From Coleofasciculus sp. FACHB-T130 (GTDB lineage: Bacteria; Cyanobacteriota; Cyanobacteriia; Cyanobacteriales; FACHB-T130), in contig NZ_JACJOG010000048.1 of NCBI RefSeq assembly GCF_014695375.1, positions 81,169 to 145,168 on the forward strand: a DNA stretch of 64,000 nucleotides, written 5' to 3'. The position numbers were made by a program, and so were the translations under genes. Positions 37,661-47,567 of this stretch are shown in pieces. Under the pieces are notes generated by a model, which did not search any database, was not told the origin of the DNA, and was given only the letters and a program-made list of their open reading frames with translations. How positions within the stretch are numbered: the first letter of the stretch is position 1; each line of letters starts with the position of its first letter.

Positions 37661-38698
37661 ATGGTGCAATCACCCGAATCTCCCAGCGAACTGGCTGCTG
37701 CCCTTCAGAACCCAGTCGATCTAAATTTCGATCTGCCCAATCCAGAGGATGAGCAGATTCCAGAGTTTGAGTTTCAGAAGCTGGTAGACAATGCTTGGCT
37801 GGTGTGCGATCGCTTCGACTTGCAGACAGAAATCTGGCGGGGGCGGATTTTGCGAATCGTGCGCGATCGAGAGAAACAAGGCGGTGACGGACGCGGTACC
37901 GGATTTCTCAATTGGCTGAAAGAACGGGAAATCAGTAAAAGTCAGGCATATTCCTTAATTCAACTGGCAAATAGTGCTGATACCCTCTTAGAGGAGGGAC
38001 ATCTTGACCCGGATGCGATTCGTAGCTTCAGCAAACGCGCCTTCATCGAAACCTCTAAGGCTTCTCCAGAAATCCAACAACTGGTGACAGATGCGGCAAA
38101 TAAAGGCGATCGCATTACCAGGCGCGAAGTGCGGCAACTCTCCGACGAATGGACAGCGATGAATTCAGAATTGCTACCTGATGAAGTCAAGGAAAAGGCA
38201 GCCGCGGGTTCTCTTCCCCCTCGATTTCTGTCTCCTCTGGTGCGGGAAATGGAGAAATTACCAGAATCTCACATCAGCGCCCTGAAAGAGGAAGTCGCCG
38301 GGAACCCGGATGTCGATACGGTTAAACAGGTAACATCGGATGCCCGGAATTTATCTAAATACCTAGACGCCGCCGCCCAAGTCCAGGCAATTGAGCGCAC
38401 CTCTATTGACGTGGAAATGGCATTAGAGGAAGCTTTGCGTCTGGGTTGTCTAAATACCGCCGCCGATATGGTGAAGCAGGCGGCGCAACTGGAACAGACG
38501 ATTGCCAAATTTTACATGACCTGGAAGCGGCTGGGCAGTCTGACCGATAGGCTGTATGTAGATACTGGTGCAAGTAGCCCTCATTTGCGATCGCTCCTTT
38601 CTTGTTTGGAACGCCTTGCGGGTGAAGTTGTGGAGGTGAGTTTGGATGATGAAGGCGATCGCACGATTCGCCTCAAAGTCATCGCAGATAACGCCTAA
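37661..38698 (+). CDS. Conserved cyanobacterial protein with helix-turn-helix-like region
   Basis: A 345-aa, mostly helical soluble protein. The central part (FLNWLKEREISKSQAYSLIQLANSADTL, then RRRI..REVRQLSDEW-like stretches) resembles a helix-turn-helix/DUF3102-type region of DNA-binding or partition proteins. The C-terminal third is a coiled region with a final small domain (VVEVSLDDEGDRTIRLKVIA). A TTG upstream (37619) opens the frame, but ATG 37661 is chosen. I do not assign a function. Confidence 0.65.
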   Translation: MVQSPESPSELAAALQNPVDLNFDLPNPEDEQIPEFEFQKLVDNAWLVCDRFDLQTEIWRGRILRIVRDREKQGGDGRGTGFLNWLKEREISKSQAYSLIQLANSADTLLEEGHLDPDAIRSFSKRAFIETSKASPEIQQLVTDAANKGDRITRREVRQLSDEWTAMNSELLPDEVKEKAAAGSLPPRFLSPLVREMEKLPESHISALKEEVAGNPDVDTVKQVTSDARNLSKYLDAAAQVQAIERTSIDVEMALEEALRLGCLNTAADMVKQAAQLEQTIAKFYMTWKRLGSLTDRLYVDTGASSPHLRSLLSCLERLAGEVVEVSLDDEGDRTIRLKVIADNA

Positions 38699-38753
38699 AA
38701 CGCTCTCTTCAGAGGCGATTAATCGCGTTTCTCCAGAAATATCCCAAGATAGG

Positions 38754-39017
38754 TCAATTCGATCTTTTCTTGGGGCGGATCAATTTTTTAACTTTCCTCC
38801 AAATTGCGCCCGGATTTAAGTAAGCCCGATATTTGGTTGCGGCTTCTTTTCCGACTAGCACTAAACCCACCCAAAAGGCAATTTCTCCCACAACCGCAAG
38901 AATCGGAACTATTAGGGCTTTTTGGGCGATCGCTAGCGGTAGCAAGGGCACCACTAAGAGGATTGCCACCCAAGGCAGGAAAGAGAAAACAATTAAAAAT
39001 ATACCGAGTTTCTGCAT
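38754..39017 (-). CDS. Transporter-suffix-like small membrane protein
   Basis: An 87-aa protein with two transmembrane helices (KLGIFLIVFSFLPWVAILLVVPLLPL and VPILAVVGEIAFWVGLVLVG) and a basic tail. It matches the small family annotated as transporter suffix domain proteins. The frame is open further upstream, but ATG 39017 has AGGA upstream on its strand and gives the normal length. It lies 92 bases downstream of the ABC permease on the same strand. Confidence 0.75.
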   Translation of the reverse strand: MQKLGIFLIVFSFLPWVAILLVVPLLPLAIAQKALIVPILAVVGEIAFWVGLVLVGKEAATKYRAYLNPGAIWRKVKKLIRPKKRSN

Positions 39018-39108
39018 ATTCCTGATTGTGACAAACTGTAACAAGATTGACAGGATATATGCACAATATCTTGTAGGGATATAGAAGACATCCCCTGCAA
39101 GCGTCAGA

Positions 39109-39954
39109 TTAATTCTTAATCCCCGTCGCCGCAATCCCCCGAATGAACTGACGCTGTCCGACGAGAAAAAGTAACACGACAGGTACGGTAGCGATCGCAA
39201 CAGCCGCCATCAGCAAAGGCCAATTATTTGTAAATTGCTCCTGAAACTCTGCCAACGCTAGCTGCACCGTCCTCAATTCCGGTCGCGTTGTAAAAATCAG
39301 GGGCTTAAACAAATCGTTCCATTCCCCAATAAAGGTGAATAGAAACAGCGTCACCAATGCCGGACGAGACAACGGTAGCATCACCCGCCACAGAATTTGT
39401 AGGCGGTTTGCCCCATCCAGCGCCGCTGCTTCCTCCAACTCCACTGGAATGGTTTGAAAATACTGGCGCAACAGAAAAATCCCAAATCCATTCGCCGCCG
39501 TAGGTAAAATCAGCGCCCAGTAAGTGTTGATCAAGTGTCCCCACTTTAAAACCAAAAAAATTGGAATTACCAACAGTTGAAAGGGAATTACCAGCGTAGC
39601 CAAAACAATCAGCAGAATTGCCTGACGCCCCTCAAACTTCAGCCGCGCCAACGCATAACCGGCGAGTGCAGCGGTGATCGTCTGAAACCCAGTTACAGCT
39701 AGCGCCACTAGGGTTGAATTGGCAAACGCTAATAAAAAGTTACCGCGCCTCCAAGCTTCGCGGTAATTGGCAAAGCCGGGGTGAGATGGAAAGAAGCTTC
39801 CTCCAGGTGTCGCACCCACTTCGTCAAAAGAGGTAAGGAAGACGATGCCAAGCGGTAGTAGCACGACACAAGCGCCCAGCAACAGCAACAGCGGGATTGC
39901 AAACTGGGAAAGCTGAGTGACTGACAATCGACCCTGTGGATTTTTCTTAGGCAT
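39109..39954 (-). CDS. Carbohydrate ABC transporter permease (MalG-like)
   Basis: A 281-aa inner-membrane permease of the CUT1 sugar transporter type with six predicted transmembrane helices. The cytoplasmic EAA loop that docks the ATPase is EEAAALDGANRLQILWRVMLPLSRPALV. MalF-like permease, binding protein and ATPase genes are not adjacent, so this is a scattered or orphan subunit. The substrate is unknown. Confidence 0.9.
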   Translation of the reverse strand: MPKKNPQGRLSVTQLSQFAIPLLLLLGACVVLLPLGIVFLTSFDEVGATPGGSFFPSHPGFANYREAWRRGNFLLAFANSTLVALAVTGFQTITAALAGYALARLKFEGRQAILLIVLATLVIPFQLLVIPIFLVLKWGHLINTYWALILPTAANGFGIFLLRQYFQTIPVELEEAAALDGANRLQILWRVMLPLSRPALVTLFLFTFIGEWNDLFKPLIFTTRPELRTVQLALAEFQEQFTNNWPLLMAAVAIATVPVVLLFLVGQRQFIRGIAATGIKN

Positions 39955-40046
39955 GAATACTTACTTAAATTGACTGATCCCGTTTGGCTCCAGGATAGGT
40001 ACAGTACAATTATTAGATTAAGTTACGTTACTATTCCACAGAAATT

Positions 40047-40069
40047 TAGGTCGGTCTAGGATCGACCTA
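40047..40069 (+). promoter_or_regulatory. Inverted repeat in the ado leader
   Basis: TAGGTCG and CGACCTA form a perfect seven-base inverted repeat with a nine-base spacer, 26 bases upstream of the ado start and just before a GAGGAG segment. It could be an operator or an mRNA stem. No binding protein is identified. Confidence 0.5.
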
Positions 40070-40094
40070 TTCGTGAGGAGCAGACAGGAGATTT

Positions 40095-40790
40095 ATGCCG
40101 TCGCTTGAAACCAGCCAAGAAATTGACTTCCACAGTGAAACCTACAAGGACGCTTACAGCCGCATCAATGCGATTGTGATTGAAGGCGAACAAGAGGCTC
40201 ATGAGAATTACATCAAGTTAGCAGAATTGCTACCAGAAGATAAGGAGCAGTTGATCCGTTTATCCAAAATGGAGAGTCGTCACAAGAAAGGATTTGAAGC
40301 CTGCGGGCGGAATCTCGAAGTGACGCCAGATATAGAATTTGCTCGCAAGTTCTTCTCCGGACTGCACCAAAATTTCCAAGATGCGGCAGCAGAAGGCGGG
40401 ATTGTGACCTGTTTGCTGATTCAAGCATTAATTATCGAATGCTTTGCGATCGCTGCTTACAACATCTATATCCCCGTTGCTGATGACTTCGCCCGTAAAA
40501 TTACTGAGGGTGTTGTTAAAGATGAATACAGCCATCTCAACTACGGCGAAGTTTGGCTGAAAAACCATTTCGAGGAATCCAAAGCAGAATTTGAAGCAGC
40601 TAATCGTCAGAACCTTCCCATCGTCTGGCGGATGCTCAACGAAGTCGAAAAGGATGCCAGTATTCTGGGAATGGACAAAGAATCTTTAGTTGAAGACTTC
40701 ATGATTCAATACGGCGAAGCGCTGAGCAATATTGGCTTTACTACCCGCGATATCATGCGGATGTCAGCCTACGGGCTTGCCGCTGCATAG
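40095..40790 (+). CDS. ado: Aldehyde-deformylating oxygenase (alkane synthase)
   Basis: ADO converts fatty aldehydes to alkanes with one less carbon plus formate, using a di-iron centre, oxygen and ferredoxin. All expected ligands are present: Glu32, Glu60, His63, Glu115, Glu144 and His147 (motifs KMESRH and KDEYSH). The 231-aa length is typical. The ATG follows AGGAG. Usually ado and aar are neighbours; here a radical SAM gene separates them. Confidence 0.97.
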   Translation: MPSLETSQEIDFHSETYKDAYSRINAIVIEGEQEAHENYIKLAELLPEDKEQLIRLSKMESRHKKGFEACGRNLEVTPDIEFARKFFSGLHQNFQDAAAEGGIVTCLLIQALIIECFAIAAYNIYIPVADDFARKITEGVVKDEYSHLNYGEVWLKNHFEESKAEFEAANRQNLPIVWRMLNEVEKDASILGMDKESLVEDFMIQYGEALSNIGFTTRDIMRMSAYGLAAA

Positions 40791-40887
40791 TTGCCTAGTA
40801 TAACTTGTGGGGGATGTCAAGTCAGGTAGTGCAGAGTAAGAGTGGGGAATTGCCTGAAACCAAGTCATCTATTTGAGGACGGAGTCA

Positions 40888-42474
40888 ATGAAGGCGCTTT
40901 TACTCTCCCCCACTTTTCCCCAGTCTTTCTGGTCATATGACCGTTTTATGGAAATCGCTGGACTCAAAGCAGTGATCCCTCCTTTGGGAATTATTACAGT
41001 TGCAGCACTGTTGCCAAAAGATTGGGAAATTAAGTTTTATGACCGCAATGTGAAGACTGAGACGGAGGCCGATTGGGAGTGGTGCGACATCGTTGTTCTA
41101 TCGGCAATGCTGGCACAACGAGAAGATTTTCACTTCCTGATCAAAAAGGCTGTCGAGTTAGGAAAAAAAGTGGCAGTTGGAGGGCCTTATCCAACGTCCG
41201 TTCCTGAAGACGCTCTCGCCTCTGGAGCACATTATCTAATTTTGGATGAAGGGGAATTAACAGTACCGGACTTTCTGCAAGCGATCGCTCAGGGTCAAGA
41301 AAAAGGTGTTTTTCGCTCCATCGAAAAGCCGGATGTCACCCTAAGTCCCCTTCCTCGCTTTGATTTACTGAAGCGAGATGCCTACTTGATGATGGCAATT
41401 CAGTTTTCTCGCGGTTGCCCGTTTAACTGCGAATTCTGCGACATTATCAGCCTCTACGGTCGCAAACCGCGTACCAAAGAACCGGCTCAAGTGTTGGCAG
41501 AGTTGCAAAGCCTCTATGACTTAGGCTGGCGGGGTTCCCTATTCATCGTCGATGACAATTTTATTGGCAATCAGCGCAACGTCAAGCGCTTGCTACGAGA
41601 ATTGATTCCTTGGATGCAGGAACACAACTATCCCTTCACCTTCATGACGGAAGCCTCTGTTAATTTAGCAGAGGATGATGAACTACTACAGTTGATGAAA
41701 AAAGCCGGTTTTTACGCCGTCTTTCTCGGTATTGAAACCCCAGATCAAGACAGCCTGCAAGTCACTCGAAAGCTTCAAAATACCCGCAACCCGCTTTTAG
41801 AAGCGTGTCGCAAGATCAACGAAGCCGGAATGCTAATTTATGCAGGATTTATTCTCGGCTTCGATGGAGAACGCGCGGGTGCTGGCGATCGCATTCAAGC
41901 CTTTGTCGAAGAAACCAGTATTCCTCAACCCATGCTCGGCATTTTGCAGGCCTTGCCGAATACGGCTTTGTGGACTCGGCTCCAAAAAGAGCAGCGTTTA
42001 TTAGAAGGAGTTGGCATCACCGAAGTTGGCGATCAGAATTCCTTGATGAATTTTACGCCCAGCCGACCTCTAGCAGACATTGCCAGAGAGTATGTAGAAG
42101 GCTTCTGGACAATGTACGAACCCCAGAACTATCTCAGACGCTGTTTTAATCAATGCCTCAACATCGTTCCACCGCCAGGAAGAACGCAAAATATGTACTT
42201 CCCCGCTGGCAAAGGACTGCGGCTAGTCGCCCAGTTAATTTGGCATCAGGGCATTCGGCGACCTGAAATTCGCGGTCAATTTTGGCGACAGCTTTGGCTG
42301 ATTTTACGCCAAAAGCCTCAATTCCTAAATATGTATCTTGGCTTATGTGCCGCTGGAGAGCATTTTTGGGAGTACCGCCTTTTAGCCAGAGAACGGATTA
42401 CCCAACAGCTCGGCTACGATCCGATCGCTACGCCAGCCTCAACCGAACAAAAACCCGCGCTTGTAAATGTCTGA
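40888..42474 (+). CDS. Cobalamin-binding radical SAM protein, HpnP/DUF4070-like
   Basis: A 528-aa protein. An N-terminal B12-binding-like domain (LLLSPTFPQSFWSYDRF, GIITVAALLPKDWEIKFYD) precedes a radical SAM core with the iron-sulfur motif GCPFNCEFCD (Cys177, Cys181, Cys184) followed by LYGRKPRTKEPAQVLAEL and FIVDDNFIGN. The C-terminal region resembles DUF4070. The nearest characterised relatives I recognise are hopanoid C2-methylases (HpnP) and related B12-dependent methyltransferases of lipids. ATG 40888 is preferred over TTG 40873, with GAGGA eight bases before it. It lies about 100 bases after ado, with a strong terminator behind it. A role in lipid or hydrocarbon methylation is inference. 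Confidence 0.88.
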   Translation: MKALLLSPTFPQSFWSYDRFMEIAGLKAVIPPLGIITVAALLPKDWEIKFYDRNVKTETEADWEWCDIVVLSAMLAQREDFHFLIKKAVELGKKVAVGGPYPTSVPEDALASGAHYLILDEGELTVPDFLQAIAQGQEKGVFRSIEKPDVTLSPLPRFDLLKRDAYLMMAIQFSRGCPFNCEFCDIISLYGRKPRTKEPAQVLAELQSLYDLGWRGSLFIVDDNFIGNQRNVKRLLRELIPWMQEHNYPFTFMTEASVNLAEDDELLQLMKKAGFYAVFLGIETPDQDSLQVTRKLQNTRNPLLEACRKINEAGMLIYAGFILGFDGERAGAGDRIQAFVEETSIPQPMLGILQALPNTALWTRLQKEQRLLEGVGITEVGDQNSLMNFTPSRPLADIAREYVEGFWTMYEPQNYLRRCFNQCLNIVPPPGRTQNMYFPAGKGLRLVAQLIWHQGIRRPEIRGQFWRQLWLILRQKPQFLNMYLGLCAAGEHFWEYRLLARERITQQLGYDPIATPASTEQKPALVNV

Positions 42475-42534
42475 TCCGAGCTTTCCGCTCGCTAGAAGGC
42501 AAGAAAACAGCCATTTATCAATGTAAATCAACCT

Positions 42535-42560
42535 GCCGCTCAGAAGAGCGGCAATTTTTT
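42535..42560 (+). terminator. Rho-independent terminator after the radical SAM gene
   Basis: GCCGCTC-AGAA-GAGCGGC is a perfect seven-base stem with a four-base loop, followed by AATTTTTT. It sits 60 bases after the radical SAM stop, so ado and this gene are probably one transcript that ends before aar. Confidence 0.85.
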
Positions 42561-42638
42561 GTACTATTGTTAAGAGTATTTAACTATTTTTTCCCTTCCA
42601 CCTTCCTTTCCTATCCAGAGGCGTAGTTAGAACCATTC

Positions 42639-43664
42639 ATGTTTGGTTTAATCGGTCACCTTACTAATTTGCAACACGCTCAATCTGTGGCTAGAGAGCT
42701 TGGCTACCCAGAATATGCCGATCAAGGGCTAGATTTTTGGTGTAGCGCTCCGCCTCAAATCGTCGATCACATCACTGTCACCAGCATTACCGGGCAAAAA
42801 ATCGAAGGTCGGTATGTGGAATCTTGCTTTGTACCAGAAATGCTGGCCAGTGGGAGAGGTAAGACAGCAGTCCGGAAAGTTCTCAACGCAATGGCTCATG
42901 CTCAAAAACATGGCATTAACATTAGTGCGCTGGGCGGCTTTTCCTCGATTATTTTTGAAGAATTCAACCTGCATGAAAGTAAGCAGGTTCGCAATATCAA
43001 ACTGGAATTTGAGCGGTTCACTACCGGCAATACCCATACGGCTTACATTATCTGTCGCCAATTGGAAGAAGTGTCGAAAGAGCTGGGCATCGATCTCAGT
43101 AAAGCAACTGTGGCGGTTTGTGGAGCTACAGGCGATATTGGCAGCGCTGTCTGTCGTTGGCTAGATGCTCGAACTGAAGTGCCAGAACTGTTGCTGATTG
43201 CCCGGAAGCAAGAGCGATTGCAAGCTTTGCAGGCGGAACTCGGCAGAGGCAAAATCATGGGATTGGAAGAGGCGCTGCCTTTGGCTGATATTGTAGTTTG
43301 GGTAGCCAGTATGCCCAAAGGGATGGAAATTGATCCCACGGTTTTGAAAAAACCTTGTTTGCTGATTGATGGGGGCTACCCGAAAAACCTGTCAACAAAA
43401 ATTCAGCATCCGGGCGTCTATGTCGTCAATGGGGGGATTGTTGAGCATTCCCTGGATATTGACTGGCGGATTATGAAAATCGTCAATTTGATGGAAGCTC
43501 CGGGACGCCAGTTATTCGCCTGTTTTGCCGAATCGATGCTATTGGAATTTGAAAAGTGGCACACCAACTTTTCTTGGGGACGCAATCAAATTACCGTGGA
43601 GAAGATGGAGCAAATCGGTGAATCCTCCGTGAGGCATGGATTCCGACCTTTGTTGACTTATTAG
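42639..43664 (+). CDS. aar: Long-chain acyl-[ACP] reductase
   Basis: AAR reduces fatty acyl-ACP to the aldehyde used by ADO, with NADPH. The 341-aa protein begins [10 protein letters not shown], contains [15 protein letters not shown], a Rossmann motif [18 protein letters not shown], and Cys295 in [10 protein letters not shown], which aligns with the acyl-thioester cysteine of the S. elongatus enzyme. The ATG lies 79 bases after the upstream terminator, so aar needs its own promoter there. Confidence 0.97.
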   Translation: MFGLIGHLTNLQHAQSVARELGYPEYADQGLDFWCSAPPQIVDHITVTSITGQKIEGRYVESCFVPEMLASGRGKTAVRKVLNAMAHAQKHGINISALGGFSSIIFEEFNLHESKQVRNIKLEFERFTTGNTHTAYIICRQLEEVSKELGIDLSKATVAVCGATGDIGSAVCRWLDARTEVPELLLIARKQERLQALQAELGRGKIMGLEEALPLADIVVWVASMPKGMEIDPTVLKKPCLLIDGGYPKNLSTKIQHPGVYVVNGGIVEHSLDIDWRIMKIVNLMEAPGRQLFACFAESMLLEFEKWHTNFSWGRNQITVEKMEQIGESSVRHGFRPLLTY

Positions 43665-43690
43665 TCAGGAGTCAGGAGTCAGGAGTCAGT
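43663..43690. repeat. Short tandem heptamer repeat (AGTCAGG)
   Basis: Three AGTCAGG units and one AGTCAGT follow the aar stop directly. Inverse-type copies (CTCCTGAC, CTGACTAC) appear within the next 100 bases and could fold back on them. It is an intergenic heptamer repeat of the kind common in filamentous cyanobacteria. Confidence 0.85.
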
Positions 43691-43853
43691 TGATAGAAAA
43701 AGGCTAGTTATTTTTTGTCTAGTGTTACTTCTTTCTTTGACTCCTAACTCCTGACGGCTGACTACTGACAACTGACTGACTACTGAGCATTGTACGGGCG
43801 ACCCCCCTATGCTCGTCGCTGCACTACTGACCACCGATCGCTGACTAGGAACT

Positions 43854-44837
43854 ATGTCAACTTCTTCTGAGCGCAAGCCGTTACTTCTAGATTTTGAAAA
43901 GCCTCTGTCCGAACTAGAGGCACGAATTGACCAAATTCGCGAACTTGCAGAAGATCAGGACGTCGATGTCTCCGATCAGATTCGTCAGTTGGAGGCACGA
44001 GCAGTGCAACTTCGTGAGGAGATTTTCAATAGTTTATCCCCGTCCCAGCGGCTGCAACTGGCTCGGCATCCTCGGCGTCCCAGTACATTAGACTACATCC
44101 AGGCAATGAGCGATGAATGGATGGAACTACACGGCGATCGCGGTGGGAATGACGACCCAGCGTTAGTCGGCGGCGTAGCTCGTCTGGGTGGGCGTCCCGT
44201 TGTGATGCTGGGTCATCAAAAGGGCCGCGATACTAAGGATAATGTCGCCCGGAATTTTGGGATGCCTGCTCCAGGCGGCTACCGCAAGGCGCTGCGGTTA
44301 ATGGAACACGCCAATCGCTTTGGAATGCCGATTCTCACGTTTATCGATACGCCGGGAGCCTGGGCGGGTGTGGAAGCCGAGCAACGGGGGCAGGGAGAAG
44401 CGATCGCCTATAATTTGCGGGAGATGTTCCGCCTGGATGTCCCGATCCTCTGCACCGTTATCGGGGAAGGTGGTTCTGGCGGTGCGTTGGGAATTGGCGT
44501 CGGCGACCGACTATTAATGTTTGAACACGCCGTTTATACCGTTGCGACCCCCGAAGCTTGTGCAGCAATTTTGTGGAAAGATGCTTCTAAAGCTCCCCAA
44601 GCAGCCACAGCACTAAAAATTACGGCTTGGGATTTGAAAAACTTAGGCATTCTCGATGTTCTGTTGCCCGAACCTGTTGGCGGCGCTCATGGCGAGCCGC
44701 TAAAGGCAGCTGCCATCTTAAAAGACGCTCTGTTGCAAAACTTAGAAGAACTCTCCCAGATGACCTCTCAACAGCGGCGGGAGCTACGTTATCAAAAGTT
44801 TCGGAGTATTGGCGTTTATACGGAAATCTCTGCCTAG
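43854..44837 (+). CDS. accA: Acetyl-CoA carboxylase carboxyltransferase subunit alpha
   Basis: AccA with AccD transfers carboxyl from carboxybiotin to acetyl-CoA, giving malonyl-CoA, the first step of fatty-acid synthesis. The 327-aa sequence has [79 protein letters not shown] and [15 protein letters not shown]. Length and motifs are standard. It lies downstream of aar, matching the order found around ado/aar in many cyanobacteria. Confidence 0.97.
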   Translation: MSTSSERKPLLLDFEKPLSELEARIDQIRELAEDQDVDVSDQIRQLEARAVQLREEIFNSLSPSQRLQLARHPRRPSTLDYIQAMSDEWMELHGDRGGNDDPALVGGVARLGGRPVVMLGHQKGRDTKDNVARNFGMPAPGGYRKALRLMEHANRFGMPILTFIDTPGAWAGVEAEQRGQGEAIAYNLREMFRLDVPILCTVIGEGGSGGALGIGVGDRLLMFEHAVYTVATPEACAAILWKDASKAPQAATALKITAWDLKNLGILDVLLPEPVGGAHGEPLKAAAILKDALLQNLEELSQMTSQQRRELRYQKFRSIGVYTEISA

Positions 44838-45136
44838 CGGGGGTTTACCTTAGAAGACGCTGTGACGAGTGGTATAATCAACAAGGTAACAAATTATTAC
44901 AAGTTCTCAGTTGAGAGGAGTTGTCTTTTAAGAAATTAGCGCTGAGCTGGCAAGCAATTAACGGCGATAGCGAATCGATCGTAGACAACGACTCAAAAAA
45001 TGAGAACTGTACGTAGTAAGCGTTCCCCTAGGCGATCGCTTGAGCTTATTTTGCTTTCCTACAGGGTAGCCAAACCAAGTAGGAAAAGTAAGCAAAGAGC
45101 TGATGGCTACCTAATCAAAAAATACGGGAAGAATTG
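44838..45136. other. Intergenic region with folded RNA potential
   Basis: TTTGCTTTCCTAC (from about 45050) faces GTAGGAAAAGTAAGCAAA (45079-45096), and GTAGCC (45066-45071) faces GGCTAC (45105-45110). These could fold into a leader structure before the SDR gene. A TATAAT-like box lies near 44873. No known RNA is recognised. Confidence 0.4.
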
Positions 45137-45862
45137 ATGACTTCTCCAATCGAACGGCGTGCCTTGATTACCGGGGCCAGTAGTGGGATTGGCAAGGCGA
45201 CAGCTTTGGCATTTGCGAAAGCAGGATTCCATGTGGCTTTAGTCAGCCGCTCTGAGTCTAAATTAGAGGCTGTCGCTGAAGCTGCTCGGAAGACCGGGGT
45301 GACAGCGAAAGCGTATGCCCTGGATCTAGCCGATATTGAGCAGGTAAGAGAAAAGGTCGCCGCGATCGCTGACTCCTTTGGCTCGATTGATGTTCTGGTG
45401 AACAATGCCGGGATGGGCTACACCGGCGAGATTATGTCAACACCTTTATCCGAATGGCAACAAGTGATTGACCTAAATCTCACCAGCGCGTTTCAGTGTA
45501 TCCAGGGAATTTTGCCCTCGATGCGCGATCGCGGCTCTGGGATAATTATTAATGTGGCATCTATTGCCGGTCAGCAACCTTTTCCTGGCTGGGGTGCCTA
45601 CAACGTTAGCAAAGCGGCTCTGATTGCCTTATCGAAAACCCTGGCAGCAGAAGAACGAGCCAAAGGCATTCGCGTTGTGACGATCTCTCCAGGTGCTGTC
45701 AATACCCCAATTTGGGACACAGAAACGGTTCAAGTCGAACTGAACCGTTCAGCCATGTTAACACCAGAAATCGTTGCCCAATCGATTCTGCATATGGCTC
45801 TAGTGCCAGAACAGGCAGTGATTGAGGAATTAACCTTAATGCCGAACGCTGGCGTTTTATGA
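45137..45862 (+). CDS. Short-chain dehydrogenase/reductase
   Basis: A 241-aa classical SDR. The cofactor motif is TGASSGIGKATALAFAKAG, then NNAGMGY, an INVASIAG Ser, and the active-site YNVSK (Tyr and Lys). Substrate is not known. Its place between accA and folE is conserved in cyanobacterial ado/aar neighbourhoods, so a role in lipid or alcohol/aldehyde metabolism is possible but not shown. ATG 45137 is preferred over an adjacent TTG. Confidence 0.9.
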   Translation: MTSPIERRALITGASSGIGKATALAFAKAGFHVALVSRSESKLEAVAEAARKTGVTAKAYALDLADIEQVREKVAAIADSFGSIDVLVNNAGMGYTGEIMSTPLSEWQQVIDLNLTSAFQCIQGILPSMRDRGSGIIINVASIAGQQPFPGWGAYNVSKAALIALSKTLAAEERAKGIRVVTISPGAVNTPIWDTETVQVELNRSAMLTPEIVAQSILHMALVPEQAVIEELTLMPNAGVL

Positions 45863-45976
45863 GTTGTAAGTTTTGAATGATGAATTAAACCTAAATTCAT
45901 CACTCAACAGTCTCAAAAAATCCCTAACGAACTCATCACTCCGTTAACCACTCCAAACCTTAACAAAGACTGAATC

Positions 45977-46681
45977 ATGACTACTGCTTCTTCCCACGGT
46001 TCTAATGGCTCTAACCCATCAGGCGATTTGAGCGCCAAAATTGCTCCGCCGCGACCTGACCGCAACACAATGAATGGTAGAGAACCCAATTTGCAGCCGC
46101 CTCCGGAAGAACTCAACGATGAGATGATGAGTGCTGTAAGGACGTTGCTACTGGGAGTGGGTGAAGACCCGGAACGGGAAGGCTTACTCAAAACGCCTAA
46201 GCGAGTAGCAGAAGCAATGCGCTTTCTTACCAGTGGCTATACTCAGTCGCTAGAAGACCTTGTCAACGGAGCTATCTTTGATGAGGGTCACAACGAGATG
46301 GTTCTTGTCCGGGATATCAATGTCTTTAGCCTCTGCGAACACCATATGCTGCCATTTATGGGTAAGGCGCACGTCGCCTATATCCCTAACCAAAAAGTGG
46401 TAGGTCTTAGCAAGCTTGCTCGGATTGTTGAGATGTATTCTCGCCGCTTGCAGGTACAGGAACGGCTGACGCGCCAGATTGCTGAAGCGGTGCAGACGAT
46501 TCTTGAGCCGAAGGGAGTCGCTGTTGTCATGGAAGCTACCCATATGTGTATGGTAATGCGAGGCGTCCAGAAGCCCGGTTCTTGGACTGTTACCAGTGCG
46601 ATGGTCGGCGTATTTCAGGACGAGCAAAAAACTCGTGAAGAGTTCCTTAATTTAATTCGTCACCAACCCGCTTTCTTTTAA
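45977..46681 (+). CDS. folE: GTP cyclohydrolase I
   Basis: FolE opens GTP to 7,8-dihydroneopterin triphosphate, the first step to folate and pterins. The 234-aa product has an N-terminal extension (about 45 residues, Ser/Pro-rich) and then [20 protein letters not shown], the zinc site LCEHHMLPF, and [33 protein letters not shown]. All expected ligands are seen. It closes the ado-aar-accA-SDR cluster. Confidence 0.96.
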   Translation: MTTASSHGSNGSNPSGDLSAKIAPPRPDRNTMNGREPNLQPPPEELNDEMMSAVRTLLLGVGEDPEREGLLKTPKRVAEAMRFLTSGYTQSLEDLVNGAIFDEGHNEMVLVRDINVFSLCEHHMLPFMGKAHVAYIPNQKVVGLSKLARIVEMYSRRLQVQERLTRQIAEAVQTILEPKGVAVVMEATHMCMVMRGVQKPGSWTVTSAMVGVFQDEQKTREEFLNLIRHQPAFF

Positions 46682-46750
46682 GCGTTGTTGGCAGTAACAG
46701 CAGGGAGATTTCGCTCCTAATCAAGAGAAAAACTCCTAATTTCTTAAAGT

Positions 46751-46775
46751 AGGGACACGGCAAGGCCGTGTCCCT
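46751..46775. repeat. Palindromic hairpin repeat
   Basis: AGGGACACGG and CCGTGTCCCT form a perfect ten-base stem around CAAGG, about 70 bases after folE. A related form, GGGCGCAC-GGCT-GTGCGCCC, is at 59707-59726. Both follow TAGG and look like copies of one dispersed palindromic family. Confidence 0.75.
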
Positions 46776-46909
46776 ATAACGGTTAATGGATCGGGTTTTT
46801 ATACCATTTGGTTCATAAAGCGCTACATTAACAATTCCGCCACCCCCCGATAAATTGGGAGGCTAAGAAGTCTAGATGTTGCAAACAAGAGAACAAAATG
46901 GCTTTACAA

Positions 46910-47404
46910 TCAGCATCCCCCCATTTGCTGGCGCACTTGAGAAAGAGCATACCAAGTCTTTTCACCAACAATTCCATCTACTAATAAACCGTTGCGTTTT
47001 TGGAAGAATCTAACAGCAGCATCGGTGCGCGGCCCAAATACGCCGTTAATTTCATCATTAAAGTCACCAGCTACAAATAGTACCTGTTGAAGTGTAATTA
47101 CCGCTTCACCTTTAGCTCCGCGCTTCAGCATAGGCATATTAACCGGAGCGCCTGTATAAAGTGCTTGCCAAGTCAGCGGCCCGACAATACCATCTTCTTT
47201 GAGGAAAACCCAATTCTGAAAAACAATGACGGCATATTCTACTTCTTGATTAAAAATTCCGTGAATAGCTCCGAAATAAGCGCACCTTTCCGTTAATATT
47301 TGTTGTAATTCTCTAACTGCCGATCCAGAGCTACCTAACCCTAGAACGAGTTTATTAAACTGAGCTTGATTGGTGAAGGTTTGATTGGATTCGTTAGCAA
47401 GCAT
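46910..47404 (-). CDS. Peptidoglycan-binding domain protein
   Basis: A 164-aa protein made of two PG_binding_1 modules: about residues 20-82 (LGSSGSAVRELQQIL...GIVGPLTWQAL) and 92-155 (RGAKGEAVITLQQVL...GIVGEKTWYAL). No catalytic domain and no clear signal peptide are seen, so export is uncertain. It may attach to the wall or serve as a binding unit. Confidence 0.88.
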   Translation of the reverse strand: MLANESNQTFTNQAQFNKLVLGLGSSGSAVRELQQILTERCAYFGAIHGIFNQEVEYAVIVFQNWVFLKEDGIVGPLTWQALYTGAPVNMPMLKRGAKGEAVITLQQVLFVAGDFNDEINGVFGPRTDAAVRFFQKRNGLLVDGIVGEKTWYALSQVRQQMGGC

Positions 47405-47567
47405 GATGTGGATTCCTTTGGATTTGTTGGTGTTCTACATCTCCAAAGTACTTTTAAGAAAGTGCTTGTCACTTCGCACAGTCGGGTAAACTAACTGGAT
47501 TGGTTTGCTCTCGTTCTACCTGTTCGCCCATTAGCAGGAGGCGATCGTGCCAAAAGGGCGAAGCTGC

